DNA of 35,741 nt from Candidatus Methylomirabilota bacterium. GTDB lineage: Bacteria; Methylomirabilota; Methylomirabilia; Rokubacteriales; CSP1-6. The stretch spans positions 1 to 35,741 of the forward strand of contig DASYUQ010000061.1 of assembly GCA_036001065.1 (NCBI GenBank). Reading direction: 5' to 3'. This document shows positions 17,875 through 29,671 of this stretch, piece by piece; the stretch's first letter is position 1; each line of letters starts with the position of its first letter. The notes under the pieces were generated by a model, which did not search any database, was not told the origin of the DNA, and saw only the letters and a list, made by a program, of their open reading frames with translations. The position numbers and the translations under genes were made by a program.

Positions 17875-17888
<14 letters not shown>
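17166..17888 (+). CDS. GNAT-family N-acetyltransferase (RimJ/RimL-like)
   Basis: The 240-residue product has the RimJ/RimL-type GNAT fold: VYLRTLAPGDLDYLSEWAEN near residues 38-57, a central strand with GYAFLETLLTDEKALRRGFG near 120-139, where acetyl-CoA usually binds, and VYEYNLLSINSLRRHGFRQEGVLR near 165-188. The catalytic substrate site cannot be read. A charged N-terminal extension of about 30 residues precedes the domain. GTG at 17166 is the first start after an in-frame TGA at 17145; no clear ribosome site is visible, so GTG at 17184 or later is possible. Its end overlaps the kinase gene by 14 bases, tying it to the signalling operon. It may modify a protein N-terminus or a small amine. 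Confidence 0.82.
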
Positions 17889-20018
<2,130 letters not shown>

Positions 20019-20022
<4 letters not shown>

Positions 20023-23000
20023 GCGTGCGGACGCCCCCACGTGACCGCCGGTCGACGAAGATCCTGCACATCGAGGACAACCCCGAGAACCGCGCGCTCG
20101 TGCGGGCCTTGCTGGAGGCCGAGGGCTACACCCTGGTGGAGGCCGAGGACGGGCTGTCGGGCATCGAGGCGGCGCTTCGCGAAGAGCCGGCGCTGATCCT
20201 GCTCGACATCAACCTGCCGGGCGTCGACGGCTACGAGGTCGGCGTCATTTTGAAGTCGTTCCCGAGCCTCAGCGCCACGCCGGTGATCGCGGTCACCGCC
20301 TATGCGATGGACGGCGACCGCCAGCGGACGCTGGTGGCGGGGTGCGACGGCTACATCGACAAGCCGATCGACGTGGACGCCTTCCCGCGGCAGATCACGG
20401 AGTTCCTGCGCGGTAAGCGCGAGCGCGTGGAGGAGCACGAGGCGGGCCCTTATCTCCGGGAGCTGAACCAGCGGCTCGTCTACCGCCTGGTCAGCCAGGT
20501 GGAGGAGCTGAAGCGCCTCAACCACCACTTCGTGCGCCGGGCCGTCCAGCTCGAGGACCTCCACGCGGCTGTGCAGGACATCACCTCCGAGATGGGCGTC
20601 GTCCCGCTGCTCGAACGCCTCCTGCCCGCCCTGGCCCGCGCGCTGGGGACCACGAGCCTGGTGGTCGAGCTGAGCGATCTGGCCGGCTTTCGCGTGGCCG
20701 CCGCCGGCGAGCCCTTCGAACGGCCGCGCGGGGTGCTGGCCGCCACCGGCGCCGCGCAGTCCGACGAGTGGACGGAGGTGGAGTGGGCGCTTCCGCTGGC
20801 CGTGCTCGGTCGCTCGCTCGGCGTCATGACCGCGCGTCACATCCTCCCGTCGGGTGCCCGGTCCGACGAGGAGCAGCTGCTCAAGATCGTCGCCAACCAG
20901 GTGGCGATCGCGGTCGAGAACGCGCGGCTGTACCGGGGCATGGAGCAGCGGGCGGCCGAGGAGGAGAGCCTCGTCGAGGCGGGGCGGCTGCTCACCGGGA
21001 CCCTCGACCTGTCGGAGGTGCTGCATCGGCTGGCCGAGCTGGTCCGCAGCCGTCTGTCCGGAGATCTCGTGCGCATCTGGTTGCTGGAGCCCACGGGCGA
21101 GCTGCGGTTCGCCGCCCGCGCCGGCGACGTGCGCGGCCCCGAGCAACGGGAGATGACGTTCCGGCGCGGGGAAGGCACGGTCGGCTGGATCCTCGAGCAG
21201 CGCGTGCCGCTGGTGCTGCCGGACCTCGCGTCCGATCACCGGGTCAAGTACGCCGACTACGTCCGGGACGAGGGCTTCGCGTCGTTCCTGGGTGTGCCCC
21301 TGCTCCTTCAAGACGAGGCGGTGGGCGTCCTGATCGTCGGCTGCCGCACGCGTCGAGACTTCGCTCCGGAGGAGGTGGCTCTGACCGAAGCCCTCGCCAC
21401 CTCGGCCGCCGCCGCCATCCGCAACGCGCGGCTCTACGCGGAAACCCAGCAGCGCCTGCGCCAGACGGAGACGCTGCTCAGCGTCAGCCGCGCGGTCGGC
21501 TCGACGCTGGACATCTCGGAAGGGGCGCGCCGGACGATCCGGGAGCTGGTGCGCGCGCTGGACGCGGACATGGGCGGCGCTTGGCGCCTGGCCCCGACGC
21601 GGGATCGGCTGATGCCCCTGGCCGGCTACCACATCCCGAGGGACAACTTCGGCGAGCTGTCGGGGGCCCTGATACCCACCGGCAACGCGCTGATGGATGT
21701 CGTCCGGGCCCTGGGGTCGCCGGTGTACGCGACCGACAGCAAGGCCGACCCGCGCTTCGAGCACCCGCTGTTGCGGCTCGTGCCCCACAAGTCCGTCCTG
21801 GTCCTGCCCATGCGGGTGAAAGACGAGATCGTCGGCGGCTTCGCCATCGTGTGGACGCGTCGGCACCACGTGTTCACGGCCGACGAGCTCCGCCTGGCCG
21901 AGGGCATGGTCCGGCAGGCGGCCATCGCCCTCGAGAACGCCCGGCTGCTCGCGGCCGAGCGCGAGGCCCGCGAGCGACTGGCGGTCTCCGAGACGCGCTA
22001 CCGGGAGCTCTTCGAGGACGTCATCGACATCGTGTACCTCCACGACCTCGAGGGCCGGATCCTCGAGATCAACGAAGCCGGGGCCCGGGCCAGCGGCTAC
22101 ACGCGCGAAGAGCTGCTGACCATGAACATCGCCGAGTTCCTGGCGCCCGAGGACCGCGAGCGCGCGGTCGAGATGGTGCGGCGGATCGCCACCGGCGAGC
22201 GACCCGTGGAATCGTTTACCGCCGAGTTCATCGGCAAGGACGGCGGGCGCCTGATCCTGGAGGCCGTGGTCCGCGCGGTCTGCAAAGACGGGGCGCCGGT
22301 GGCGATTCTCGGCAGCGCGCGCGACATCACCGTGAGGCGAAGCCTCGAGCGGCGCCAGGATGCCCTGGTGGCCCTGAGCCGGGAGCTGGCCACCGAGATC
22401 GATCTCGAGCGCCTGCTACCGCGCATCGCCGAGGAGGCCCGCCGGCTGATGGGGATGCACTCCGCGCTGCTCCTGCTCATCGAGGGTGACGACGACCTCG
22501 TGATCCGGGGCGCCTCGGAGGTGGAGCCGGAGCTGCTGGCCGTCGGCCAGCTGAGCATCGGGGCGAGCCTCACCGGGCTGGCCATCCGCGACCGCCGGCC
22601 GCTCGTCTACGCTAATCTGGCCGCCGACCCTACCTGGGGCGCGACGTCCCTGGTGCGCCAGTTCGGCTACCAGGCGATGCTGGCGGTGCCGGTGGCGGTC
22701 AAGGAGCGGACACTGGGCCTCCTCAAGCTCCTGCACCGGGAGCCGCGCAACTTCCCTCTGGAGGAGATCGAGTTTCTCCGGGCCCTGGCCACCCAGGCGG
22801 CCCTGGCCATCGACAACGCGCGGCTGTTCGCCGCCCAGCGGGATGAAGCCGAGGTCTCGGCCGCCCTGCTCCGGCTGGCCGAGGCCATCGAGGGGGTGCA
22901 GGACCTCGATCAGGTGCTCCACACTGTCGTCCGCACGACGGCCGAGCTGCTGGGTGGCACCCAGTGCCTGCTCTTCCTCTCGGACCCCAGTCACGAGCGA

Positions 23001-25544
23001 CTCATCCCGACCGCCGCCTGCGGGCTCCCCGACGACAGCCGCCCGGCGTTCCTGGCCCTCACCGAGACATCGCGGCTGCCGTCCATGCTGTCGGCGCTGA
23101 GGACGCAGGACCCGGTCATCCTCGAAGCGGGCGCGCCCGACTTCCAGCTCTCGCCGGTCCTCGCCGACGTGTTCGGGATCCGCTCGATGCTGATCATCCC
23201 GCTCGTGAGCGGCGGCCGGCTCATGGGCGCCATCGGCGTCCACACGCCGGGCCGGCCCCACGCCTTCACGCCGAAGAAGATCGCCCTGGCCCGGGGCATC
23301 GCGGCCCACGCGGCGGTCGCCATCGACAAGGCCCGCCTCTTCCAGCAGACGCAGGCCCGCCTCCGGGAGACCGAGACGCTGCTGAACATCACCAATGCGC
23401 TGACCTCGACGCTGGATCCCACGGAGACGATGCGTCGCGTGGCGCGGGAGATCGCGCGGACGTTGGGGGCGGACATGGTCGGGGCCTACCTCGCCGACGC
23501 CGAGCACACGTGTCTCCGCCCCATCGCGGGCTATCGCGTGCCGAAGGAGCTCCACCAGAAGTTCATGGAGTTCCCTATCCCCATCGTGGGCCATCCCGTG
23601 ATGGAGGAGGCGTGGCGGACGCGCGAGGCGGTCTGGTCGAACGACGCCGCCAGCGATCCGCGGATCGACCGCGAGAGCTTCGCGCGCTTCCCCCACCGGT
23701 CCCTGCTGTTCGTGCCGATGATCGTCAAGGGCGAGCCGATCGGCGGCTTCTTCGTCATCTGGTGGGAGGAGCGGCGCCAACTCACGCCCGAGGAGATCCG
23801 GCTCGTCAAGGGCATCAGCGACCAAGCCGCCATGCTCATCGAGAACGCGCGCCTGTACTCCGAGGCCACGCGCCGCCGCCGCGAGGCGGAGGAGCTGGCC
23901 CGGCTGGCGCGGATGCTCACCGAGAGCCTGGACGCCGCCGACGTGGGCGAGCGGATCGTCGAGAGCTCGCTGCTCCTGCTGGGCGGCCGGTTCTCCGTCC
24001 TCCGGCTGCAGCAGCCGGACGGATCGCTCAAGCTCATCGCGTCCAGGGGCGACGCCCGCACCCTGGGGCGGCTGTTGCCGATCATCCCGGCCGGCGTCGG
24101 CGTGGTGGGTCGGGCGGTGGTGGAGGGGAGGCCCGCGTGGTCGGCCGACGTCTTCGGCGACCCCAGCCTCAGCCTCCCCGAGGACATGCGGCGTCACGTG
24201 GAGGGGCTGGGCCTCAGCGCGTACCTGGCGGTCCCGCTCCGGGTCAAGCGCGAGATCGTCGGCGTCATCGGCATCTGCGACGAGGCCGGCCGGAACTTCT
24301 CCCAGGCCGAGGTCGCGCTGCTCCAGACCTTCGCCGATCAGGCGGCCATCGCGCTGGAGAACAGCCGACTCTACGGCGATCTGCGCGCCGCCCTGCGGGC
24401 GGTGGAGGAGTCGCAGCAGCGCATCGTCCAGGGCGAGCGGCTCCGCGCGCTGGGCGAGATGGCGGGCGGGGTCGCCCACGACTTCAACAACGTGCTGGCC
24501 ATCATCGTGGGCCGGGCCGAGGTGCTGCTCAACGAGACGGAAGACCCGGAGCTGCAGCGGCAGCTGAACGTCATCATCAAGGTCGCGCTGGACGCCGCCC
24601 AGACGGTCAAGCGCATCCAGGAGTTCACCCGGATGCGGCGCGCCCGGCCCTTCCAGCAGGTGCACCTCAACCACCTGGTCGAGGAGATCGTGGAGGTCAC
24701 CCGCTCGCGGTGGAAGGACGAGGCCCAGTCCAAGGGGATCAAGTACGAGGTGGTGCTTGAGACGAGCCCGACGCCCTCCGTCGCCGGCGACCCGTCGGAG
24801 ATCCGCGAGGCGCTGACCAACATCATCTTCAACGCGCTCGACGCGATGCCCGAGGGCGGGCAGATCGCGCTCCGGACCGGGGTCGAGGGCAGCCACGTCG
24901 TCTGCGCCGTCAGCGACACCGGCGTGGGGATGTCGGAGGACGTGCGCCAGCGGATCTTCGATCCGTTCTTCACGACCAAAGGCGAGCGGGGCACCGGCCT
25001 CGGTCTCAGCGTGGTGTACGGCATCATGACCCGCCACAACGGCGAGGTCGACGTGCAGAGCCGGCTGGGGCACGGCACCACCTTCTTCGTCCGGCTGCCG
25101 ATCGGCGGGGACGTCCAGCGGGAGGCCCCGGCGCGAGTGACCGCGCGGACGCCGACCAAGGGGCGCGTGCTCGTCATCGACGACGAGCGGGAAGTCGGCG
25201 ACGTGCTCCACGATCTGCTGACCCGTGACGGCCACGCGGCGGTCGTCTGCTCCGACGCCCAGTCCGGCCTGACCCGGTTCGACCACGAGTCCTTCGATCT
25301 CGTGATCACCGATCTCGGCATGCCCGGCGTGTCCGGCTGGGAGGTCGCCCGGCTCGTCAAGCTCCGACGCCCCGGTACGCCCGTCGCCATGGTGACGGGC
25401 TGGGGGGACCGGATCGACCCGTCGGAGGCGGCGGCCCGCGGCGTCGATTACGTCGTCGCCAAGCCCTTCAAGCGCGAGAACATCCGCGAGGTCGTCGCCG
25501 CCGCGCTCGGCGGCGGCCCGTGGCCGCTCAGCCCTCGTCGCTGA
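20019..25544 (+). CDS. Giant hybrid histidine kinase with about seven GAF domains
   Basis: A 1841-residue cytoplasmic protein starts at ATG 20019, overlapping the previous stop. Domain order is receiver (about 15-130, D63 in LLDINLPG, K in YIDKPID), GAF 1 (190-305), GAF 2 (313-477), GAF 3 (481-652), PAS (655-774), GAF 4 (775-944), GAF 5 (943-1113), GAF 6 (1117-1293), GAF 7 (1293-1461), HisKA with H1487 in GGVAHDFNNVLA, HATPase (about 1591-1695) with NIIFNALDAMPEGG and GTGLGLS, and a C-terminal receiver (about 1716-1828, D1765 in LVITDLGMPG). The HisKA/HATPase part is of the NtrB-like AHDFNN type. GAF 3 and GAF 6 are alike and point to internal duplication. The ligands are unknown. No membrane helix is seen, so it probably receives signals from the previous kinase. 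Confidence 0.9.
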
Positions 25545-26121
25545 GCGGCGTCGCGGCCAGCGCCGCCCCCGCGGCGAGGGCCAGGCCGAGCGCGATCCCC
25601 GCCAGCACATCGGAGGGCCAGTGGGCGCGCAGCATCACCCGCGCTGCCGCCACCAGCACCACCGCGCCGAGCGCCAGCCCCCGCACGACCAGGCACGCCC
25701 TCCGGGACGGGAGCGCCCCCGCCAGGTAGACGACGGCGCCGAAGAACGCGGCGGCCGCCGTGGCGTGCCCGCTGGGGAAGCCGAGGGAGGCGTTCTCCGG
25801 CCGCGGCCGGCCGATCGCCTCCTTCAGCATCCACTGGGCGATCGGCGCCGCCACCATCAGCCCGAGCCAGATCCACCAGCGCGCGCGGGCCCGCGTGAAG
25901 ACGACGAAGAGTAGCAGCGTCCCCGGCAGGATCACCCGCCAGTCCCCCGCGTAATTGACCACGCGCATCACCGTCAGCACCGGCGGCGTGGCCCAGGCTA
26001 GCAGCGCGTCGCGGATCGCCGCGTCCATCGGGAGCGTGCCCAGGAGCGCGACGGCGCCCGCCAGCGCCAGGAAGGCGGCGCCGGCCACCAGCAGCACCGC
26101 CCGCGACCGGGGAATGATCAT
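25528..26121 (-). CDS. PAP2-family membrane phosphatase (second copy)
   Basis: This 197-residue membrane protein carries the PAP2 signature: K100 with KX6RP in KEAIGRPRP, PSGH at 116-119 and R161/H167/D171 in AARVMLRAHWPSD. Hydrophobic helices fill the rest. The start at ATG 26121 overlaps the stop of the metal permease gene as ATGA, and that coupling is why I prefer it to longer starts. It converges on the hybrid kinase gene, whose end it overlaps by 17 bases. It is only about as similar to the PAP2 at 6267 as expected for separate family members. Its place as the last gene of a metal-uptake operon may be incidental. It likely dephosphorylates a lipid or undecaprenyl pyrophosphate. Confidence 0.88.
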   Translation of the reverse strand: MIIPRSRAVLLVAGAAFLALAGAVALLGTLPMDAAIRDALLAWATPPVLTVMRVVNYAGDWRVILPGTLLLFVVFTRARARWWIWLGLMVAAPIAQWMLKEAIGRPRPENASLGFPSGHATAAAAFFGAVVYLAGALPSRRACLVVRGLALGAVVLVAAARVMLRAHWPSDVLAGIALGLALAAGAALAATPLSDEG

Positions 26122-26942
26122 CGCCGCCCCATTAGACCACGCATGAACGCCGAGACCGCCAGGAGCGCGAGCCCGAACACGCACACCACCGTGGCCCCGG
26201 TGGGCAGATCGAAGGCGGCCGAGGCGGTGATGCCGACGAGGCTGACCAGCGCGCCCAGGCTCCAGCCCACTCCGAGCTGGCGCCGGATCGATCCGCCCAG
26301 CGCCATGGCGGCCAGGGCGGGAACGATGAGATAGGAGAAGACCAGCAGAACACCAGCGATCCGGACCGAGGTTGTCACCATCAGGCCGAACGACGCGTAG
26401 AAGAGGAAATCCCAGAGGCGCACGCGCCGCCCCGCCCGGAAGGCGGCCTCAGCATCGGTGGAGATCAGGAGCAAGGGACCACGCCACCACCAATGCAGCG
26501 CGCCGATGACGGCATAGAGCAGGCCCACCTTGAGCACCTCGCTCCCGCTCACCGTGAGGATGTTGCCGACGAGCATGGTCCGGAGATGCTCGGTGCCGTG
26601 AGGGGCCCCGGCGACGAGCAGCACGGTCGCCGCCGCCGATACCGCGTAGACGACCCCGATCACGGCTTCCTGCGAGATCCGGCGCTCCCGGGTGCGGGTG
26701 AGCGCGAGGACGAGGGCTCCGGCCAGAGTGGCGCCGAGCCCGGAGAAGTAGGACACCCAGGAATCGAGCTCGAAGCCCAGCAGAAACGCCGCGGTGGCGC
26801 CGAGGGCCGCGATCTGGGCCAGCGCGATGTCGACGAAGACGACCTCCCGCGCGATCACGTGGAGGCCCAGGTAGGCGTGGAGGCCGGTGAGGACCAGGCA
26901 CATCAGGAACGGCGCCCACAGGAGCGAAAAGAGATCGCTCAC
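26118..26942 (-). CDS. Metal ABC transporter permease (ZnuB/MntB type)
   Basis: This 274-residue inner-membrane protein has the order of hydrophobic helices and the loops typical of the zinc/manganese ABC-3 permease family. Matching blocks are LHVIAREVVFVDIALAQIAAL near residues 27-47, ERRISQEAVIGVVYAVS near 86-102, and VRIAGVLLVFSYLIVPALAA near 198-217. Start GTG at 26942 overlaps the stop of the binding-protein gene as GTGA. The permease needs an ABC ATPase, yet no such gene is present in this window. It and the binding protein at 26939-27850 form the uptake pair. Zinc, manganese or iron is possible. Confidence 0.9.
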   Translation of the reverse strand: MSDLFSLLWAPFLMCLVLTGLHAYLGLHVIAREVVFVDIALAQIAALGATAAFLLGFELDSWVSYFSGLGATLAGALVLALTRTRERRISQEAVIGVVYAVSAAATVLLVAGAPHGTEHLRTMLVGNILTVSGSEVLKVGLLYAVIGALHWWWRGPLLLISTDAEAAFRAGRRVRLWDFLFYASFGLMVTTSVRIAGVLLVFSYLIVPALAAMALGGSIRRQLGVGWSLGALVSLVGITASAAFDLPTGATVVCVFGLALLAVSAFMRGLMGRR

Positions 26943-27850
26943 CGGAGCGCCTCGGCCAGTGCCCGGACGTTGTGGTCGATGAGGTCGAGGTAGGAGTCGA
27001 TGCCCTTGATGCCGCCGACTGCCGACGGTAGCACCAGGGTCCGGGCGCCGCTGTCGCGGGCGACCAGCTCGACGACCTTTCGGTCCGCGTAGGGCTCGGC
27101 GACGATCACTTTGATCTTCTGCTCGCGGATGGTGCGGATCAGCTCGGCCAGATGGGCCGGCGAGGGTGGGATGCCCGGCCGGTCCTCGATGGCGCCGGCC
27201 AGCTCAAGGCCGAAGCGCCGCAGGAAATAGTTGAACGTCTCGTGATAGGTGACGACCTTGGCGCCACGGTAGGGCTCGAGCGTCTTCTGCCAGCGTGCCA
27301 TCGCCGCCTCCAGCCGCCCCAGGAACTCGCGGCGCTGCGTCTCGAACAGAGGCCCGTGCTGGGGCGCGACCCGCCGGAGCCCCTCCACGATGTTTGCGGT
27401 GACGACTCCGGCGTTGGCGGGGTCGAGCGTGTAGTGTGGGTCGCCCTCGGGGTGGACATCACCGCGCGAGCGGTCGATCGGTCCCTTCGGAGGAATGACG
27501 GCCACGCCGCGGGAGGCGTCGACGTAGCCGGCAGTGCCGGGCAGGATACGCGCGTTGTGGGCGCCCACCACGAGGGGCTCGACCCAGTAGTCGAGACCGA
27601 GCCCGTTGCGCACGAGGAGGTCTGCATGGCGGAGCTTGAGCATGAGACTGGGCCGCACCTCGACATCGTGCGCGTTCTGGGTTCCTCGGACGAGACTGAC
27701 GACGTCCACCAGATCGCCGCCCACGGCGTCGGTGAGCGCCTTGAGGTCGGGGGTGGAGGCCACGCTCCGGACCTTGGCCGCGGCCTCGCCCCCGGTCGCG
27801 AGCCCGAGGGCGAGCAGGACAGCGGTCAGCGTGAGGATCGATCGCCCCAT
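26939..27850 (-). CDS. Periplasmic metal-binding protein (ZnuA/cluster A-I type)
   Basis: This 303-residue periplasmic protein has a signal peptide (MGRSILTLTAVLLALGLATG) and the cluster A-I metal-binding fold. Candidate ligands are H61 in NAHDVEVRPS, H139 in DPHYTLDPANA and H203 in YHETFNYFL; the fourth position normally holds Asp or Glu, and the LPSAVGG stretch at 274-280 has no acidic residue. The long His-rich loop of classic ZnuA is reduced to a short segment. ATG 27850 follows a strong GGAGGAGGAG site. It passes metal to the permease that follows. Zinc or manganese is favoured; copper is possible from the neighbourhood. Confidence 0.88.
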   Translation of the reverse strand: MGRSILTLTAVLLALGLATGGEAAAKVRSVASTPDLKALTDAVGGDLVDVVSLVRGTQNAHDVEVRPSLMLKLRHADLLVRNGLGLDYWVEPLVVGAHNARILPGTAGYVDASRGVAVIPPKGPIDRSRGDVHPEGDPHYTLDPANAGVVTANIVEGLRRVAPQHGPLFETQRREFLGRLEAAMARWQKTLEPYRGAKVVTYHETFNYFLRRFGLELAGAIEDRPGIPPSPAHLAELIRTIREQKIKVIVAEPYADRKVVELVARDSGARTLVLPSAVGGIKGIDSYLDLIDHNVRALAEALR

Positions 27851-27864
27851 GATTCTCCTCCTCC

Positions 27865-29238
27865 TCAGAAGGGATGCGGCGGGTGCGCGCCCAGGAAAAA
27901 GGTCGCTTGAAGGAAAATTTCGTCGGCGATCCGGGCGCTGGCGTCGTTGGCCGAGAACAACTCGCGGCGATCGCGCTCGGTGCGCTTGTAGCCGAGCCGG
28001 AAGCGTAGGAAGTCGGAGAGCATGAAGGCGAGATAGGGCTCGATCGCCCACTCGCGCCCGGGATCTTCCAGGAGCTGCGTGGAGTCGTAGCGCAGGCCGG
28101 CCACCCAGCGCCGCCAGGGCTGCACCTCGCCGTAGGCGTACCAGCCAAAGCGCCGGCGGCTGTCGATCTCCTCGTCCTCTTGGACCCGGCGGAACGACCA
28201 GATCCCCTCGCTGGCCAGAGTCAGCAGCGGGTGGCGCCAGCCCTCCGGGGTCAGCTTGTACTTGACGTCGTAGCCGGCGAAAGTCTGGCGTCGCCGCGCC
28301 TCCGTCTGGCCGCTGGCGGCGGAGGCCCCCAGTTGAATGGCGCCGAGATCGCCGAGCTCGAAGAACGTCCGCAGTCGCCCCGTGGCCAGTGGCGTCTTGA
28401 GGCTGCCCCGGCCGAACGCCTCCTCGTTGTCGCCGTTGAACACCCCGACCAGCGCCTCCAGATAGAACGGCAGCGGCGGGACCCACGTCAGCTCCACCCC
28501 GCGCTCCACCAAGCCCTCCTCGCCCAGGAAGCGCGTCAGCACGTTCGGAACGTCGGGCTGCGGCAGGGCCTCGCGATGGCGCTCGTTGAGGAGGCCGAAG
28601 CGGTTGCGCATCTGCCCCGCCTTGAGCTGGGTGCCGAAGGGCAGCGTGAGCAGCGTGAGGTGGGCTTCCGCCAGACCGACCTCGGTCACGCGCTCGCCGT
28701 CCTCGAACTCCTCGGCGGCCTCCAGCCTGACCTCACCGCGGGCGAACGGGTCGATCTGGCCGAAGAGCTGCAGCTCGACCTCGCGCGGAAAGAAGCGGTT
28801 CTCCCGGCCGGCGAAGGATCCGGCGTCGGCCTTGTCGATGTTGCGCTGCGTGATGTTGCCGATGAAGTCGGCGACCACGCCGATATCGAACAGCAACCGG
28901 CCCCCCTGGGTCCGCTCAGCGAGCGAGAACGGGGGCCGAGGCGTTACGTAGTCGCGCAGGCTGGGCTGGGGCGAGGGCGCCGGGCCGGCCGGTGCCTGGA
29001 CGACCGCCGGCGGGGCGGCCGCGGCCCGGGGCTGCGCCGCGATACGCTGGAGCCGTTCGGCCATCACCCCCATCGCCTTTTCGTACTCCTGCCTGACGCG
29101 CTCGAACTGCTGGCGCATCTGCTCCAGATCCCGGCGGAGACTTTCCGTCTCCCCCCGGGGATCCGCGGGTTGCTGCGCGAGAGCGGGTGCCGCCAGCGCG
29201 AGGCCGAGCAGCACGCACACGACGACGAAGACTCGCAT
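27865..29238 (-). CDS. Porin-like outer membrane protein with N-terminal coiled coil
   Basis: A 457-residue protein with signal peptide (MRVFVVVCVLLGLALAAPALAQ) begins with a coiled-coil segment (about residues 25-70) and an Ala/Pro linker (about 70-105), then alternating beta-strand-like stretches rich in aromatic and acidic residues. It ends in ATFFLGAHPPHPF with a terminal Phe, as outer membrane barrels often do. ATG 29238 is chosen over 29244, because the GAGAGGAG site ends exactly at 29244 and would leave no spacer. It sits 14 bases upstream of the metal-binding protein gene. It resembles the porin-like proteins encoded near zinc or other metal uptake genes; admission of metal across the outer membrane is inferred. 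Confidence 0.75.
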   Translation of the reverse strand: MRVFVVVCVLLGLALAAPALAQQPADPRGETESLRRDLEQMRQQFERVRQEYEKAMGVMAERLQRIAAQPRAAAAPPAVVQAPAGPAPSPQPSLRDYVTPRPPFSLAERTQGGRLLFDIGVVADFIGNITQRNIDKADAGSFAGRENRFFPREVELQLFGQIDPFARGEVRLEAAEEFEDGERVTEVGLAEAHLTLLTLPFGTQLKAGQMRNRFGLLNERHREALPQPDVPNVLTRFLGEEGLVERGVELTWVPPLPFYLEALVGVFNGDNEEAFGRGSLKTPLATGRLRTFFELGDLGAIQLGASAASGQTEARRRQTFAGYDVKYKLTPEGWRHPLLTLASEGIWSFRRVQEDEEIDSRRRFGWYAYGEVQPWRRWVAGLRYDSTQLLEDPGREWAIEPYLAFMLSDFLRFRLGYKRTERDRRELFSANDASARIADEIFLQATFFLGAHPPHPF

Positions 29239-29325
29239 GGCCATCTCCTCTCAGCGAAGGTTGTGGGCGCTTCGCCGGAGGCGCACGGACCTCCGGCGCC
29301 GGGACCTCAGGACGCGGGAGAGCGA

Positions 29326-29634
29326 CTAGCGGAGAGGCGGCGCGCGGGAGTCGGAGTGCCGCCGCGGTTCGGAGGCGGGGCGGGCGGCATCGAGAGCGAG
29401 CTCCGGGACGACGACGACGGCGACGACCAGCGCCGCGGCTTCGGGAAGCGGCGCCACGCCGCCCAGCGCGGCCAGGTAGCTAAGATCGTGCTCGTGGTTG
29501 TAGAAGCCGTCCTCGGGCCCGACGTGGACGTGGGGGACATTGGCCGCGCTCAGCAGCACCCCGGCCAGGGCCAGCGTGCACAGCAACGCCGGGACCGGAC
29601 GGCGGACCCAGCGCGCGCAGCGGGACGGGATCAT
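29326..29634 (-). CDS. Small His-rich membrane protein
   Basis: A 102-residue frame from ATG 29634 (GTG 29655 is possible) shows a hydrophobic N-terminal helix (residues 13-32) followed at once by NVPHVHVGPEDGFYNHEHDL, which holds four His and several acidic residues on the outer side of the membrane. A second hydrophobic stretch (about 50-75) and a Pro/Arg-rich tail follow. Its place between the metal-binding/porin genes and the cytochrome c-P19 fusion, and the H-x-H and H-E-H-D pattern, suggests a periplasmic metal-binding accessory. No known family is assigned. No strong ribosome site is visible, so expression is uncertain. Confidence 0.6.
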   Translation of the reverse strand: MIPSRCARWVRRPVPALLCTLALAGVLLSAANVPHVHVGPEDGFYNHEHDLSYLAALGGVAPLPEAAALVVAVVVVPELALDAARPASEPRRHSDSRAPPLR

Positions 29635-29671
29635 GTCGCGCGCGAAGAATAGCACACTGGCCGGCGTGACC

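Noticed and set aside
22416-25610. A long open frame on the - strand across the kinase gene (about 1060 codons)
   Set aside because: It is antisense to clear GAF, HisKA and receiver motifs. Its composition is Arg/Gly/Leu-rich with no recognisable domain, as expected from high GC content.
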